This document shows positions 1 to 8,177 of a stretch of DNA of 64,000 nucleotides, in pieces. Where the stretch lies: the NCBI RefSeq assembly GCF_006385255.1, contig NZ_VFJE01000053.1, positions 62,001 to 126,000 on the forward strand. Reading direction: 5' to 3'. The first letter of the stretch is position 1. Each line of letters starts with the position of its first letter. The DNA comes from Flavobacterium microcysteis. GTDB lineage: Bacteria > Bacteroidota > Bacteroidia > Flavobacteriales > Flavobacteriaceae. The translations under genes and the position numbers were made by a program. Under the pieces are notes generated by a model that did no database searches, was not told where the DNA came from, and was given only the letters and a program-made list of their open reading frames with translations.

Positions 1-245
1 ATCTCTCTTACATCTTCAAAATCATTGAGCTTTTGAGCATTTTGGTCCCAACCAGGATTAAATGTCATCAGATTTCCTTCAAACATTCCTTGAAACAACC
101 CGATGATTGTATCTCCGTTTTTTAGGATAAGCCAATTGTGTGAAATATCTCCTCCAAAAGCAGTAAAGCCAAGAGTCTCGTAAAATTTTTTAGAAGCATG
201 AATATCCTTAACACTCAAGCTGATTGAAAATGCACCTAGTTTCAT
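1..245 (-). CDS. VOC (glyoxalase/bleomycin-resistance fold) family protein, 3' part missing
   Basis: The ATG lies at 243-245 and the gene runs leftwards off the window edge, so only about 81 N-terminal residues are visible. They begin MKLGAFSISLSVKD and continue with ASKKFYETLGF, the usual first beta-strand and helix of a vicinal-oxygen-chelate domain, followed by the strand LILKNGDTIIGLFQG. Such proteins are metal-dependent lyases, dioxygenases or drug-binding proteins. The metal ligands cannot be judged from half a domain, so no substrate is proposed. It is transcribed divergently from the gene at 393. Confidence 0.8.
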   Translation of the reverse strand, partial: MKLGAFSISLSVKDIHASKKFYETLGFTAFGGDISHNWLILKNGDTIIGLFQGMFEGNLMTFNPGWDQNAQKLNDFEDVRE

Positions 246-392
246 TTGTTATCTTTTTTAATACAGACTAAGCTGATTGTTTTTTTATAAATATATACAT
301 TTCATCCAATATTTCGATAAACCAAACGAACATCATAATAACGAACATCATAATAAGGTTTCAATTCTTTTTTTATTTCCTAATTTTATGCC

Positions 393-1196
393 ATGAAACA
401 AATCTTTTCAATCCTTCTTATTACTGTAACGGCTATCTGTTCAGCTCAAAAAACCGAAATATATGTAATTGGTAACATACATGACAGTGTTCCCAACTAT
501 CATCCAAAAATACTTCTGACCATGTTAGATAAGATAGGACCCGATATCATATTGCATGAAGTTGACAAAAAAGGAATGGAAGACTATGCCAAAGGCAATG
601 GTCTTACAGAAAATGAGATCAGGGCCAGCACTCTTTATTCAAAAAAAAATCCTAATACCTTAAGGCTTCCTTTTGAATTTGAAGGAAGAAACCAATACCG
701 CAAAGACCATGGTATGGTGCCAACAGATAATCTTTCAGTCAAACTGATCGACAGTCTTTACAAAGCCAAGCAACTAACTTCCAAGGAATCAAAAATATAC
801 GAAACCTTCAATGCACTCACACAAGAGCTTATAAAGATTGCGGAAGGAACACCAGAAAAATTCAATAATTCGTCAACAGATCGTATTGCTGAAAAAAGAC
901 AAAATTCCCAATATCATGAACTCTTGAAGATAACTGACAACAGACCTGAATTTTCAAAGAGATATGTCACAAAACCCAATGGAGAAAAGATAAGCTATAA
1001 AGATGGTTTCAAGAAGATGTCAGATTTTTGGGATCTCAGGAACAAAACCATGGCCCAGAATATCTACAACATAGCCCAGCAATATCCTGGTACAAAAATA
1101 GTTGTCCTAACCGGTTTCCTGCATCGCTATTATCTGATTAAAGAATTAAAAAAATTAAACAAGCAAAATTATATTCTCAAAGAGTTTTATGAATAA
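393..1196 (+). CDS. Secreted protein, possibly TraB/GumN-like (DUF5694-like)
   Basis: The 267-residue protein starts with a Sec signal peptide (MKQIFSILLITVTAICSA, cleavage near residue 18). The mature part opens with a strand and GNIHDS, then has LHEVDK near residue 55, and ends with VVLTGFLHRYYL. An early G-x-x-H, a central acidic/His motif and a late H/R motif recall the TraB/GumN/erythromycin-esterase superfamily, and DUF5694 proteins look similar. The likeness is weak and no activity is claimed. A TAATTTTA box at 381-388 lies only five bases before the ATG. If it is the promoter, the transcript would be almost leaderless. Confidence 0.6.
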   Translation: MKQIFSILLITVTAICSAQKTEIYVIGNIHDSVPNYHPKILLTMLDKIGPDIILHEVDKKGMEDYAKGNGLTENEIRASTLYSKKNPNTLRLPFEFEGRNQYRKDHGMVPTDNLSVKLIDSLYKAKQLTSKESKIYETFNALTQELIKIAEGTPEKFNNSSTDRIAEKRQNSQYHELLKITDNRPEFSKRYVTKPNGEKISYKDGFKKMSDFWDLRNKTMAQNIYNIAQQYPGTKIVVLTGFLHRYYLIKELKKLNKQNYILKEFYE

Positions 1197-1216
1197 AAGC
1201 TTGCCAATCTAGCTGT

Positions 1217-2623
1217 ATGAAATCGTATAAATTTGAAATCTTTACCTCGCCTTTAGAAAAAAACATACGTGAGGGCATTTACAAGCCGGGGCACAAACTG
1301 CCTTCGGTACGTGAATTAAAAGATAAATACCAGCTAAGCACAAGTTCGGTACAAAATGGCTACGAATACCTCATCATCCAAGGATTGGTAGAAAGCGTTC
1401 CAAAATCAGGATACTATGTTAGTCGTCAATTTGGCAAATCTCAAGAGTCAATTAAAACAAGCCATACTCCTATAATCAGGGATGCCTTGTTTGAGAACAA
1501 TCTTGCCTCTATTACTTCGCTGCGAAAAGGACGGAAACTCTCCGAATTTAATGTTACAACACCAGGCGACCTATTAGTTCCTCAAAAACTAATATTGCGT
1601 ACCATGCAGCAGGTAATCCGCGAACAGGGAGCGAGCTTGTTGCGCTATTATCCGTCAAACGGGTTGCCCGACTTAAAAGAAAATATTATCAAACGTGCTG
1701 CTGGATATAAGACCATCCTTAATCCGGACGAACTGCTTATTACAGATGGTGCCCTACAAGCATTATATATAGCGCTGGCTTCCGTATGCAGTGCCGGAGA
1801 TGTGGTTGCTGTTGAAAGCCCGTGTATCTTTTCTATGCTGGAAGTAATTCGGGTACTCAACCTAAAAGTTATAGAAATTCCTATAGATAGAGAAAACGGC
1901 TTTGACATTGACTTTTTAAAAAAAGCATGCGCAAAAAACAAGATAAGAGCTGTTCTCCTGACTCCTAATTTTCATAATCCTACAGGCATTTCGCTGACAG
2001 ATGAGAAGAAAAGGGCTTTGCTCTCCGTTGTGCAGGACTATGAAATTACACTTATCGAAAATGACATCTATGGTGACCTACATTTTAGCGGAATCCGGCC
2101 AACTACGATTAAAAGTTTTGATGATAGCGGCCTTGTCATGACCTATTCTTCTTATGCCAAGACTCTTGCTCCTGGCATTAGACTTGGATGGCTGTCGGCA
2201 GGCAAATTTGTCCAAAGAGCTGAGCAGATTAAATTTTCTTTAGGCAGCACCGTTTCTCCTATTTATCAAGAAACAGTCAATCGCTTGCTATCAACAAGCA
2301 GTTACGATAGGCACCTTATAGCATTTCGAAAGCAACTGAAAAAAAATTCCGATTTCACTTTAGACTTACTTAATGAAAACTTCCCTGACGGCACTTCTAT
2401 GACAGTTCCTACCGGAGGCTACTCCATTTGGGTAAAAATGCCAGACACTACAGACATGGACAATTTTTATGCCCAATGTGAAAAAATTGGTGTACGGTTT
2501 ACACCTGGCTATACTTTTTCATTTTCAGATACTTTTCCCAACTATTTCAGAGTCGTGTTTGCAGATACCTATACGCCTAAAAGAATTGAAGCCATTAAAC
2601 AAGCAGGACAGCTCACCCGCTAA
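1217..2623 (+). CDS. MocR/PdxR-type regulator: GntR helix-turn-helix fused to an aminotransferase-like PLP domain
   Basis: Residues 1-70 form a GntR winged helix (GIYKPGHKLPSVRELKDKY, then SSVQNGYEYL). Residues from about 110 to 468 form a fold-type I aminotransferase domain, with NFHNPTGISL, the cofactor region ENDIYGDLHF and the PLP lysine in SSYAKTLAPGIRLGWL. In MocR proteins the PLP domain senses an amine or vitamin B6 species and the HTH binds DNA, so this is a regulator rather than a metabolic aminotransferase. The length of 468 is normal for the family. The target is unknown; the GNAT gene at 2710 follows on the same strand. Start: ATG at 1217, 21 bases after the previous stop. Confidence 0.9.
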   Translation: MKSYKFEIFTSPLEKNIREGIYKPGHKLPSVRELKDKYQLSTSSVQNGYEYLIIQGLVESVPKSGYYVSRQFGKSQESIKTSHTPIIRDALFENNLASITSLRKGRKLSEFNVTTPGDLLVPQKLILRTMQQVIREQGASLLRYYPSNGLPDLKENIIKRAAGYKTILNPDELLITDGALQALYIALASVCSAGDVVAVESPCIFSMLEVIRVLNLKVIEIPIDRENGFDIDFLKKACAKNKIRAVLLTPNFHNPTGISLTDEKKRALLSVVQDYEITLIENDIYGDLHFSGIRPTTIKSFDDSGLVMTYSSYAKTLAPGIRLGWLSAGKFVQRAEQIKFSLGSTVSPIYQETVNRLLSTSSYDRHLIAFRKQLKKNSDFTLDLLNENFPDGTSMTVPTGGYSIWVKMPDTTDMDNFYAQCEKIGVRFTPGYTFSFSDTFPNYFRVVFADTYTPKRIEAIKQAGQLTR

Positions 2624-2678
2624 TCTGTACCGACGATTGTTTCCGATTTTGTACTGACATACATCTCAAAAACCTCTC

Positions 2679-2686
2679 TAATTTTG
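2679..2686 (+). promoter_or_regulatory. Bacteroidota -7 box (TAATTTTG) before the GNAT gene
   Basis: The box matches the TAnnTTTG consensus exactly and lies 23 bases before the ATG at 2710, so transcription would start near 2692 and give a short leader. A clear -33 TTG at normal spacing was not found. Confidence 0.5.
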
Positions 2687-2709
2687 CATATTTACCAACA
2701 GAAAGAGAA

Positions 2710-3225
2710 ATGGAAATCATTACAAAATTCATAATCGCCACAGAACAAGGCAGAGGTATCGTGGCTACATTAGCCAAAGAGATAGCAGCAGAAAAATTCG
2801 CATCATTAGTAGAACCTCAACAGCTCGAAGACTATATCGAAAAAAAGTTCAACGACAAGAACCTGATTGCTGAAATGAATAGCATGTCAAATCAATGGTT
2901 GGTTGTTTATGTAGGAGATACACCGGCAGGTTATGCCTATATTACTTCAAATGGAAGGAAACCAAAAAATCAGGAAGAGGCACGAATGATGAGAATTGCC
3001 GATTTTGGAATACTCGAAAAGTATAACGATACGACTGTTAGGCTTTCATTACTCGAAAAATGCTTAGCTATCAGCAAATCTTATAACGGACTTTGGGTAC
3101 ATGAATATAAAGAAAATCCTTTGATCGCTTTTTTTGAGTCTGAAGGATTTGTAATGCAGAATGAGGTTTATCAGCATGAGGAACTTCCCTTGCCTTCTAT
3201 ATTTCTAACCAGAAATAATCTTTAA
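2710..3225 (+). CDS. GNAT-family N-acetyltransferase
   Basis: The 171-residue protein has the GNAT layout: an N-terminal helical half, the central strand pair WLVVYVGDTPAGYAYI, a strand with ADFGILEKYND at the acetyl-CoA side, and the C-terminal NPLIAFFESEGFVMQNE, which matches the usual N-x-x-A-x-x-x-Y/F-x-x-x-G-F helix. It would transfer acetyl from acetyl-CoA to an amine. The substrate cannot be predicted. It has its own promoter box at 2679, separate from the MocR gene upstream. Confidence 0.8.
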   Translation: MEIITKFIIATEQGRGIVATLAKEIAAEKFASLVEPQQLEDYIEKKFNDKNLIAEMNSMSNQWLVVYVGDTPAGYAYITSNGRKPKNQEEARMMRIADFGILEKYNDTTVRLSLLEKCLAISKSYNGLWVHEYKENPLIAFFESEGFVMQNEVYQHEELPLPSIFLTRNNL

Positions 3226-3240
3226 CTGGAGGTAACACAT

Positions 3241-3277
3241 AAGTAAATTGGCCGCTTATAAACAGTATAATTTACTT
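3241..3277. terminator. AT-rich stem between converging genes
   Basis: AAGTAAATT (3241-3249) can pair with AATTTACTT (3269-3277) and is followed by TTC on the plus strand. The stem has no GC core, so it is a weak candidate. It lies between the converging ends of the GNAT gene and the minus-strand oxidoreductase, where a two-way terminator would be useful. Confidence 0.3.
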
Positions 3278-4009
3278 TTCTTCTATTGCATCGTTGTAAA
3301 GTACTGGCATCTGTCCTTTCCATTTTTTCCATGCCTTATCATCAAGTAGTAATTGGCTCATAAAATGCGCTACGTTACTACGGCTTACCTTTCCTGAGTC
3401 AAATAGGGCACTTCTTGTTGGAGATGTATGTGCCGAATACGCAGTTACATTTTCAATATCAATCAGGCTGTCAGGACGTACTGCCGCCCATTCAACAAAA
3501 GGATTTTTCTGTCCTATTTTTATTCTCAGATAATCGGTTGCTTTTTCATTATCAACATGCGGAGGCAAAAGCAATCGAAGCAGGCCTATCACTATTTTCT
3601 GCCCAATAGAAATGCGTTCATTCAAATCTCTGTTGCTATTTCCGGCCGTATTCATCAAGACCAGTCTTAATGGCTTCTCCGGTGCGTTTTTAATAATAGC
3701 CTGACAAAGCAGTTCAACCATATCAGCAACCAGCCTTCTTGGCTTTCCATAAATCCCTTTAAAGCTTAGATTATGTCCAAGACAAGAAGCCACCGACTGA
3801 CAATCTTTGAGATATGCCATCATCTCATCAATACTGATGGTTTCAATCGCATCTACTTTAATTATTGTGAGTCTGTCATTACTTTTCCATGTTTCAGGAA
3901 TAGAGCTGGAAAATCGCACGATTGCCTTCACACTTTGACCGGATTTTAATAATTGCTCAACCAATAGTTTTCCAGTTGCTCCGCTTGCACCAACTACTAA
4001 TGTTGTCAT
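3272..4009 (-). CDS. NAD(P)-binding atypical short-chain dehydrogenase (NmrA/SDR-like)
   Basis: The 245-residue protein opens with TTLVVGASGATGKLLVEQLL, the GxxGxxG dinucleotide-binding turn of atypical SDRs, followed by VKAIVRFSS, an arginine near the NADP phosphate site. A later strand, RLVLMNTAGN, sits where the catalytic strand lies. No YxxxK pair is evident, which is common in the NmrA/SDR_a5 group that acts as redox sensors or isoflavone-reductase-like enzymes. It stands alone on the minus strand, converging on the GNAT gene and divergent from the ArsR operon. The substrate is unknown. Confidence 0.8.
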   Translation of the reverse strand: MTTLVVGASGATGKLLVEQLLKSGQSVKAIVRFSSSIPETWKSNDRLTIIKVDAIETISIDEMMAYLKDCQSVASCLGHNLSFKGIYGKPRRLVADMVELLCQAIIKNAPEKPLRLVLMNTAGNSNRDLNERISIGQKIVIGLLRLLLPPHVDNEKATDYLRIKIGQKNPFVEWAAVRPDSLIDIENVTAYSAHTSPTRSALFDSGKVSRSNVAHFMSQLLLDDKAWKKWKGQMPVLYNDAIEEK

Positions 4010-4135
4010 ATTTTAACGTATTACCTTTTATTAATAGCCTTATTACTATTGGGTTTACTAAAATAAGACATTTAAAGATAACTAGGAATTATGGTCCTGG
4101 CTGTTTTGTTATTTGCATCTTTTACAGAAAAAAAC

Positions 4136-4166
4136 TTGTGTAGCTAAATGACTTCATATATATTTG
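4136..4166 (+). promoter_or_regulatory. Promoter of the ArsR-SRPBCC-DoxX operon
   Basis: TTG at 4136-4138 is followed after 20 bases by TATATTTG at 4159-4166, both matching the Bacteroidota -33/-7 elements. The ATG at 4185 is 18 bases downstream, so the 5' leader is very short. Confidence 0.65.
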
Positions 4167-4184
4167 TAGTCAAATAACTTCATA
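4146..4184 (+). promoter_or_regulatory. Candidate ArsR-type operator over the -7 box
   Basis: AAATGACT (4146-4153) and AGTCAAAT (4168-4175) form an imperfect inverted repeat around the -7 box. AAATGACTTCATA (4146-4158) also recurs as AAATAACTTCATA (4172-4184) with one mismatch. Repeats straddling the promoter of an ArsR gene suggest autorepression. This is inference from position and symmetry. Confidence 0.45.
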
Positions 4185-4508
4185 ATGAATTTAAGACGAG
4201 ATGTTTTTCAGGCAATAGCAGATCCTACCAGAAGGGCTATACTGCTATTATTATCTACCCAATCCATGACTGCTGGAGCAATTGCATCCAATTTTGATAC
4301 GGCACGACCTACGGTATCGAAGCATTTGCAAATACTTACAGAATGTGAACTACTCAACCAGGAACAGAATGGAAGGGAAATGTATTATCATCTCAACCCG
4401 AACAAGCTAAAAGAAATAGCCGACTTTATCGAACCGTTCCAAAAAATGTGGGATGACAGGTTCAATAAACTGGAAGACATAATGAAAGCCTACCAATCAA
4501 AAAAATAA
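4185..4508 (+). CDS. ArsR/SmtB-family winged-helix repressor
   Basis: The 107-residue, single-domain protein has [20 protein letters not shown] at the N-terminus and [18 protein letters not shown] as recognition helix, then the wing ([16 protein letters not shown]). No metal-binding cysteine motif (CxC) is present, so it is not a typical arsenic or zinc sensor. This subgroup usually sits beside an SRPBCC gene, as here, and controls it. The stop is three bases before the SRPBCC start. It probably represses its own operon through the repeats at 4146-4184. Confidence 0.92.
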   Translation: MNLRRDVFQAIADPTRRAILLLLSTQSMTAGAIASNFDTARPTVSKHLQILTECELLNQEQNGREMYYHLNPNKLKEIADFIEPFQKMWDDRFNKLEDIMKAYQSKK

Positions 4509-4511
4509 GAA

Positions 4512-4979
4512 ATGGAACGAAAAACAAAAATCAATGCCGAAGAAGGCAAACAGGAACTGCTGATTACCCGGGAATTTGACTTGCCGCTGGAATTGCTTTT
4601 TAAAGCTTATGAAGAAGCTGAAATCGTAGCCCAATGGATGGGAACAAAAGTAGTAAAGCTTGAAAATAAAAAGCATGGGAGCTACCAGTTTGAAACATCA
4701 GACCCACATGGGAACGTGGTTTTTAGATCAAACGGAACTATCCATGAATTCATACCAAACCAAAAAATTACCCGCACATTTGAAATGGAAAATACCCCTT
4801 TTCCAATACAGCTCGAATACCTAGAATTTGAAAAATTGACCGACACTACCAGCAAGCTTACAATGCATGTCATATACAAATCTGTAGATGTTAGAAATCA
4901 AATATTGCAACTTCCTTTTGCACAAGGAATCAACATGGCTCACGACCGACTCCAAAACGTGGCAGCTAATTTAAAATAA
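4512..4979 (+). CDS. SRPBCC (AHSA1-type) ligand-binding domain protein
   Basis: The 155-residue protein is one START/Bet v 1-like domain of the AHSA1 group: the opening LLITREFDLPLELLFKAYEE, then QWMGTKVVKLEN, the strand GNVVFRSNGTIHEF, and a last helix (FAQGINMAHDRLQNVAANL). The fold is a hydrophobic-ligand cavity with no fixed catalytic residue. Second of four genes in a tight run (3- and 6-base gaps). The ArsR-SRPBCC-DoxX set recurs in many bacteria and is thought to handle small lipophilic or toxic molecules. The ligand is unknown. Confidence 0.88.
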   Translation: MERKTKINAEEGKQELLITREFDLPLELLFKAYEEAEIVAQWMGTKVVKLENKKHGSYQFETSDPHGNVVFRSNGTIHEFIPNQKITRTFEMENTPFPIQLEYLEFEKLTDTTSKLTMHVIYKSVDVRNQILQLPFAQGINMAHDRLQNVAANLK

Positions 4980-4985
4980 CAGAAA

Positions 4986-5369
4986 ATGGAAAAGAGAAAT
5001 AAAATTATTTATTGGATTTCGACACTCTGGCTGGCATTAGGAATGGCTTCAACCGGAATTGTACAATTATTAGGTGTAAAAGAAGAAACGGAAATGATGA
5101 CACATTTAGGGTATCCCTCCTATTTTCTCACTATTCTGGGAACCTGGAAAATTTTGGGTGTGATTGCTATACTTATCCCTAAATTTACGTTACTAAAGGA
5201 ATGGACCTATGCGGGATTCTTTTTTGCTATGTCGGGAGCAATATTTTCACATATTGCATTACACGATCCTGTAAAAGAGCGCTTTCCTCCATTATTGCTA
5301 TTGGTATTGACACTGACATCCTGGTATTTTAGGCCAGCCAATAGAAAAACAATTACTGTCAAATCCTAA
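4986..5369 (+). CDS. DoxX-like membrane protein
   Basis: The 127-residue protein has four predicted membrane helices (near residues 8-28, 45-65, 72-90 and 96-115), with GTWKILGVIAILIPKFTLLK between helices two and three, typical of DoxX/DoxD-like small membrane proteins. Six bases after the SRPBCC gene and 12 bases before the DUF4256 gene, so co-transcription is likely. DoxX relatives have been linked to redox or thiol balance at the membrane. Nothing here shows a catalytic site. Confidence 0.85.
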   Translation: MEKRNKIIYWISTLWLALGMASTGIVQLLGVKEETEMMTHLGYPSYFLTILGTWKILGVIAILIPKFTLLKEWTYAGFFFAMSGAIFSHIALHDPVKERFPPLLLLVLTLTSWYFRPANRKTITVKS

Positions 5370-5381
5370 AAATATCAAGTC

Positions 5382-5942
5382 ATGGATAAAAAGAAATTAT
5401 CAGAGTCACAAAGCGAGACGCTAATGGGCATATTGAGAACCCGTTTTGAAAAAAATACAAACCGACATAAGGGCATGAAATGGGCCGACATACAAGCAAA
5501 ATTAGAAGCCAATCCTGAAAAGCTTTGGTCGCTAGACGAAATGGAAGAAACGGGTGGCGAACCTGATGTTGTGGGGTTTGATAAAAAAACAGGTGAATAT
5601 ATTTTTTTCGACTGTGCAGCGGAAAGTCCAAAAGGGCGTCGAAGCATTTGTTATGACCAACAAGCATTAGAATCCAGAAAAGAACACAAACCAAAAGACA
5701 GCGCCATAGCCATGGCAGATGCTATGGGTATTGAAATCCTTACTGAAGAACAATACCGTGAATTACAGAAATTAGGCGTGTTCGATATCAAAACATCAAG
5801 CTGGGTTCAGACTCCGGCAGAAATCCGAAAACGTGGCGGCGCCCTTTTTTGCGACAGGCGCTATGACACAGTTTTCCTTTATCATAATGGTGCCGAATCC
5901 TATTATGCCGCCAGAGGATTTAGAGGTTGTTTAAAGGTATAA
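5382..5942 (+). CDS. DUF4256 family protein
   Basis: The 186-residue soluble protein carries the features of DUF4256: LMGILRTRFEKNTNRHKGM near the start, GGEPDVVGFDKKTGEYIFFD in the middle, ESPKGRRSICYD, and a C-terminal RGGALFCDRRYDTVFLYHNG. The biochemical role of the family is not known. It is last in the ArsR operon, 12 bases after DoxX, and DUF4256 genes are often found near such ArsR/SRPBCC sets. No signal peptide or membrane helix. Confidence 0.85.
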   Translation: MDKKKLSESQSETLMGILRTRFEKNTNRHKGMKWADIQAKLEANPEKLWSLDEMEETGGEPDVVGFDKKTGEYIFFDCAAESPKGRRSICYDQQALESRKEHKPKDSAIAMADAMGIEILTEEQYRELQKLGVFDIKTSSWVQTPAEIRKRGGALFCDRRYDTVFLYHNGAESYYAARGFRGCLKV

Positions 5943-5950
5943 AAGCGTGT

Positions 5951-5981
5951 TTTGATTAAATAGGTTAATTTCATAACTTCG
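5951..5981 (+). promoter_or_regulatory. Promoter before the DinB-DUF1398 pair
   Basis: TTTG at 5951-5954, a 19-base spacer, then TAACTTCG at 5974-5981 (one mismatch to TAnnTTTG). It lies 43 bases before the ATG at 6025 and just after the DUF4256 stop. Confidence 0.5.
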
Positions 5982-6024
5982 TCAAAACCAGAATTTTTGT
6001 TCCTACCAACGCAAAACAAAAACA

Positions 6025-6543
6025 ATGAATACATCAGAACTTATTGCCTTATTCCAAAACAACCATCTGGAATTGGCCGATTATGTAAATGCTTTGCCAG
6101 ACGACCAATTTCTCCATAGCAAAAATGGCAAGTGGACAGCCGGACAACAACTCAGCCATGTTTATCTCTGCTTGTTGCCGATTTCAAAAGCACTGCCCTC
6201 AAAAGAATTCCTTATCCAAAAATTCGGAAAAATTGATCGTCCACTTTGGGATTATGATACTGTAATTGCCAATTATAAAGAAGCTCTTGCCAAAGGCGGA
6301 AAAGCTCCGGAAAAATTCCTGCCGGAAGCCGTACAGCCGGAAGCCAAGACAGAATTAACAGCAGAACTACAGCAAATTCTGGACTTCATACAACAACAAT
6401 TGGCAGGTTATACCGAAGAAGAACTGGACACGATTGTCATGCCACATCCATTGTTGGGTATTATGACTGTTAGGGAAATGTTTTTCCTGATGGCCTACCA
6501 TGCAATACACCATTTGAGACAAACAGAACAAAACTTAGCTTAA
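6025..6543 (+). CDS. DinB-family (YfiT/DinB four-helix) protein
   Basis: The 172-residue protein has the DinB four-helix layout with its three metal-ligand histidines: WTAGQQLSHVYLCL near residue 46, and YHAIHHLRQTEQNL at the C-terminus. Family members bind a divalent metal and some are thiol (bacillithiol or mycothiol) S-transferases; most are uncharacterised. The first gene after its own promoter; the DUF1398 gene follows 10 bases later and is probably co-transcribed. The substrate cannot be read from sequence. Confidence 0.85.
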   Translation: MNTSELIALFQNNHLELADYVNALPDDQFLHSKNGKWTAGQQLSHVYLCLLPISKALPSKEFLIQKFGKIDRPLWDYDTVIANYKEALAKGGKAPEKFLPEAVQPEAKTELTAELQQILDFIQQQLAGYTEEELDTIVMPHPLLGIMTVREMFFLMAYHAIHHLRQTEQNLA

Positions 6544-6553
6544 ACCAATAATT

Positions 6554-6949
6554 ATGTTTTCCGAAGCACAAATCAAACAAGCCCACAGCAAAGTAAAATC
6601 AGGTGCAGACTTCCCAGCCTATATACAAGAAATCAAATTTTTAGGCGTAACTTATTACGAAGTGTATGTCACTGACGGCCATTCCGAATATCATGGTGTC
6701 AATGATTATAAAATTACAACTTCGGCTAAATATGAAAATATGACTGTAGCAGACAACTGCGATATAGAATCCTTTAAAGCAGGCTTAAAAGCACACCAGC
6801 AAGGGCAAACCGACTACATTACTTTTATTGCTATGAGTGCAGAGTCTGGTGTTGAAAAATGGGAAGTAGATACCGAAAAAATGTCCTGTACCTATTACGA
6901 CAAGACTGGTAATGAAATATTGGTAGAACAAATACCTAATAAGAAATAA
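6554..6949 (+). CDS. DUF1398 family protein
   Basis: The 131-residue protein matches the DUF1398 pattern: a first helix (FSEAQIKQAHSKVKSGADF), then PAYIQEIKFLGVTYYEVYV, SEYHGVNDYKI, and a last strand region CTYYDKTGNEILVEQIP. The family is small, cytosolic and of unknown function; some relatives are called phage envelope protein-like by database habit, which should not be trusted. It ends nine bases before a strong terminator, so the DinB-DUF1398 unit is closed. Confidence 0.8.
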   Translation: MFSEAQIKQAHSKVKSGADFPAYIQEIKFLGVTYYEVYVTDGHSEYHGVNDYKITTSAKYENMTVADNCDIESFKAGLKAHQQGQTDYITFIAMSAESGVEKWEVDTEKMSCTYYDKTGNEILVEQIPNKK

Positions 6950-6957
6950 GAAATCAC

Positions 6958-6986
6958 AAAGCTGAAGCCCAAACTTCAGCTTTTTT
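6958..6986 (+). terminator. Rho-independent terminator after DUF1398
   Basis: GCTGAAG (6961-6967) pairs with CTTCAGC (6974-6980) across a six-base loop. Flanking A and T runs extend the stem, and TTTTTT follows at 6981-6986. Confidence 0.85.
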
Positions 6987-7040
6987 ATTGCCTAATAAAT
7001 CGGACGTTTAAACAAAGTAAATCAGGACTTTTAAACAAAG

Positions 7041-7068
7041 TTGCCCTATACAATCCATCCTAATTTTG
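7041..7068 (+). promoter_or_regulatory. Promoter of the SDR gene, which decides its start codon
   Basis: TTG at 7041-7043, a 17-base spacer and TAATTTTG at 7061-7068 match both Bacteroidota promoter elements. A possible TTG start at 7066 lies inside the -7 box and would not be in the mRNA, so translation must begin at the ATG at 7099. Confidence 0.75.
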
Positions 7069-7098
7069 TCTCAACATAAATCAATAAAATTTATACAA

Positions 7099-8097
7099 AT
7101 GAGACAGAACAATTATCAGGGAGCATTGCAACAACCTCTAAATTCAGGATTTGGCGCAACTTCCACAGCAACCGAAGTTATCCAAGGTATCGACCTTACA
7201 GGAAAAATCGCTATTGTTACGGGCGGCAACACAGGTATCGGACTTGAAACCGCAAAAGTACTGGCTAATGCAGGAGCCACCGTTATTATTCCGGCTAGGG
7301 ATATTGAAAAAGCAAAAAGAAATCTTGAGGGTATTGCCAATATCGAATTAGAAGCGATGGATTTGATGGATACTAATTCTATTGATGCCTTTGCAGCAAG
7401 ATTTCTGGCTTCGGGAAGACCATTACATCTACTTATTCACAATGCCGGAATCATGTGGGTACCATTGCGTTGGGACAATCGTGGTTATGAATCCCAACTG
7501 GCTACAAATTATCTTGCCCAATTTCAATTAACAGCAAGACTATGGCCGGCACTAAAAAAAGCTAATGGAGCCAGAGTTGTGAATGTTTCTTCACAAGGAC
7601 ATCAGTTTGGAACTTTTGATTTCGATGATCCTAACTTTTTAAATCGTGAGTATGAAACCTTGCTAAGTTATGGACAATCCAAAACAGCAAGCAATTTGTT
7701 TGCGTTAGAACTCGACGAGCGTGGCAAAGACTTCGGCATAAGAGCCTATTCGCTTCATCCGGGAGCCATAAACGGAACGGAGCTGGCTCGTGAAGCACCA
7801 TTAGAACTATTCCAAAAACTAGGCTATTGTGATGCCAACGGCACTATACTTCCAGAAGTAGCTGCAGCACTAAAAACCATTCCTCAAGGAGCTGCTACAA
7901 CCGTATGGTGTGCTACAAGCCCAATGCTTGACATTCTGGGAGGCGTATATTGTGAAGATTGTGATATTGCAGGTTTAGCCCTGGAGGAAGGAATAACCAA
8001 AGGTGTCAGACCGTATGCTATTGATGAATCCAATGCCAAACGCTTATGGACTTTAAGTGAAACAATGACGGGCATTACTTTCAAGCCTGCTGAGTAA
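7099..8097 (+). CDS. Short-chain dehydrogenase/reductase (SDR) oxidoreductase
   Basis: From the ATG at 7099 the protein has 332 residues. It carries the classical SDR signature: KIAIVTGGNTGIGLETAKVL (cofactor turn TGGNTGIG), the NAG motif in LLIHNAGIMWVPL, the catalytic serine in VVNVSSQGHQFG, and YGQSKTASNLFALELDERG with Y-x-x-x-K as proton donor. AGATVIIPARD, with its arginine, favours NADP(H). The tail of about 60 residues after the core is like that of WW-domain-oxidoreductase or retinol-dehydrogenase-like SDRs. The substrate is unknown. It is followed by an AraC regulator on the same strand, which may control it. Confidence 0.9.
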   Translation: MRQNNYQGALQQPLNSGFGATSTATEVIQGIDLTGKIAIVTGGNTGIGLETAKVLANAGATVIIPARDIEKAKRNLEGIANIELEAMDLMDTNSIDAFAARFLASGRPLHLLIHNAGIMWVPLRWDNRGYESQLATNYLAQFQLTARLWPALKKANGARVVNVSSQGHQFGTFDFDDPNFLNREYETLLSYGQSKTASNLFALELDERGKDFGIRAYSLHPGAINGTELAREAPLELFQKLGYCDANGTILPEVAAALKTIPQGAATTVWCATSPMLDILGGVYCEDCDIAGLALEEGITKGVRPYAIDESNAKRLWTLSETMTGITFKPAE

Positions 8098-8177
8098 CAT
8101 CTTTATTACATCCTAAAATGGACAATTCTTTTTATTTTTGTAAGGCGCAGCTATCACAAAACGCAATACGGCTTCCA

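Noticed and set aside
7066..7098. TTG start for the SDR protein
   Set aside because: The TTG is part of the -7 promoter box, so it cannot lie in the mRNA made from that promoter. The ATG at 7099 is used.
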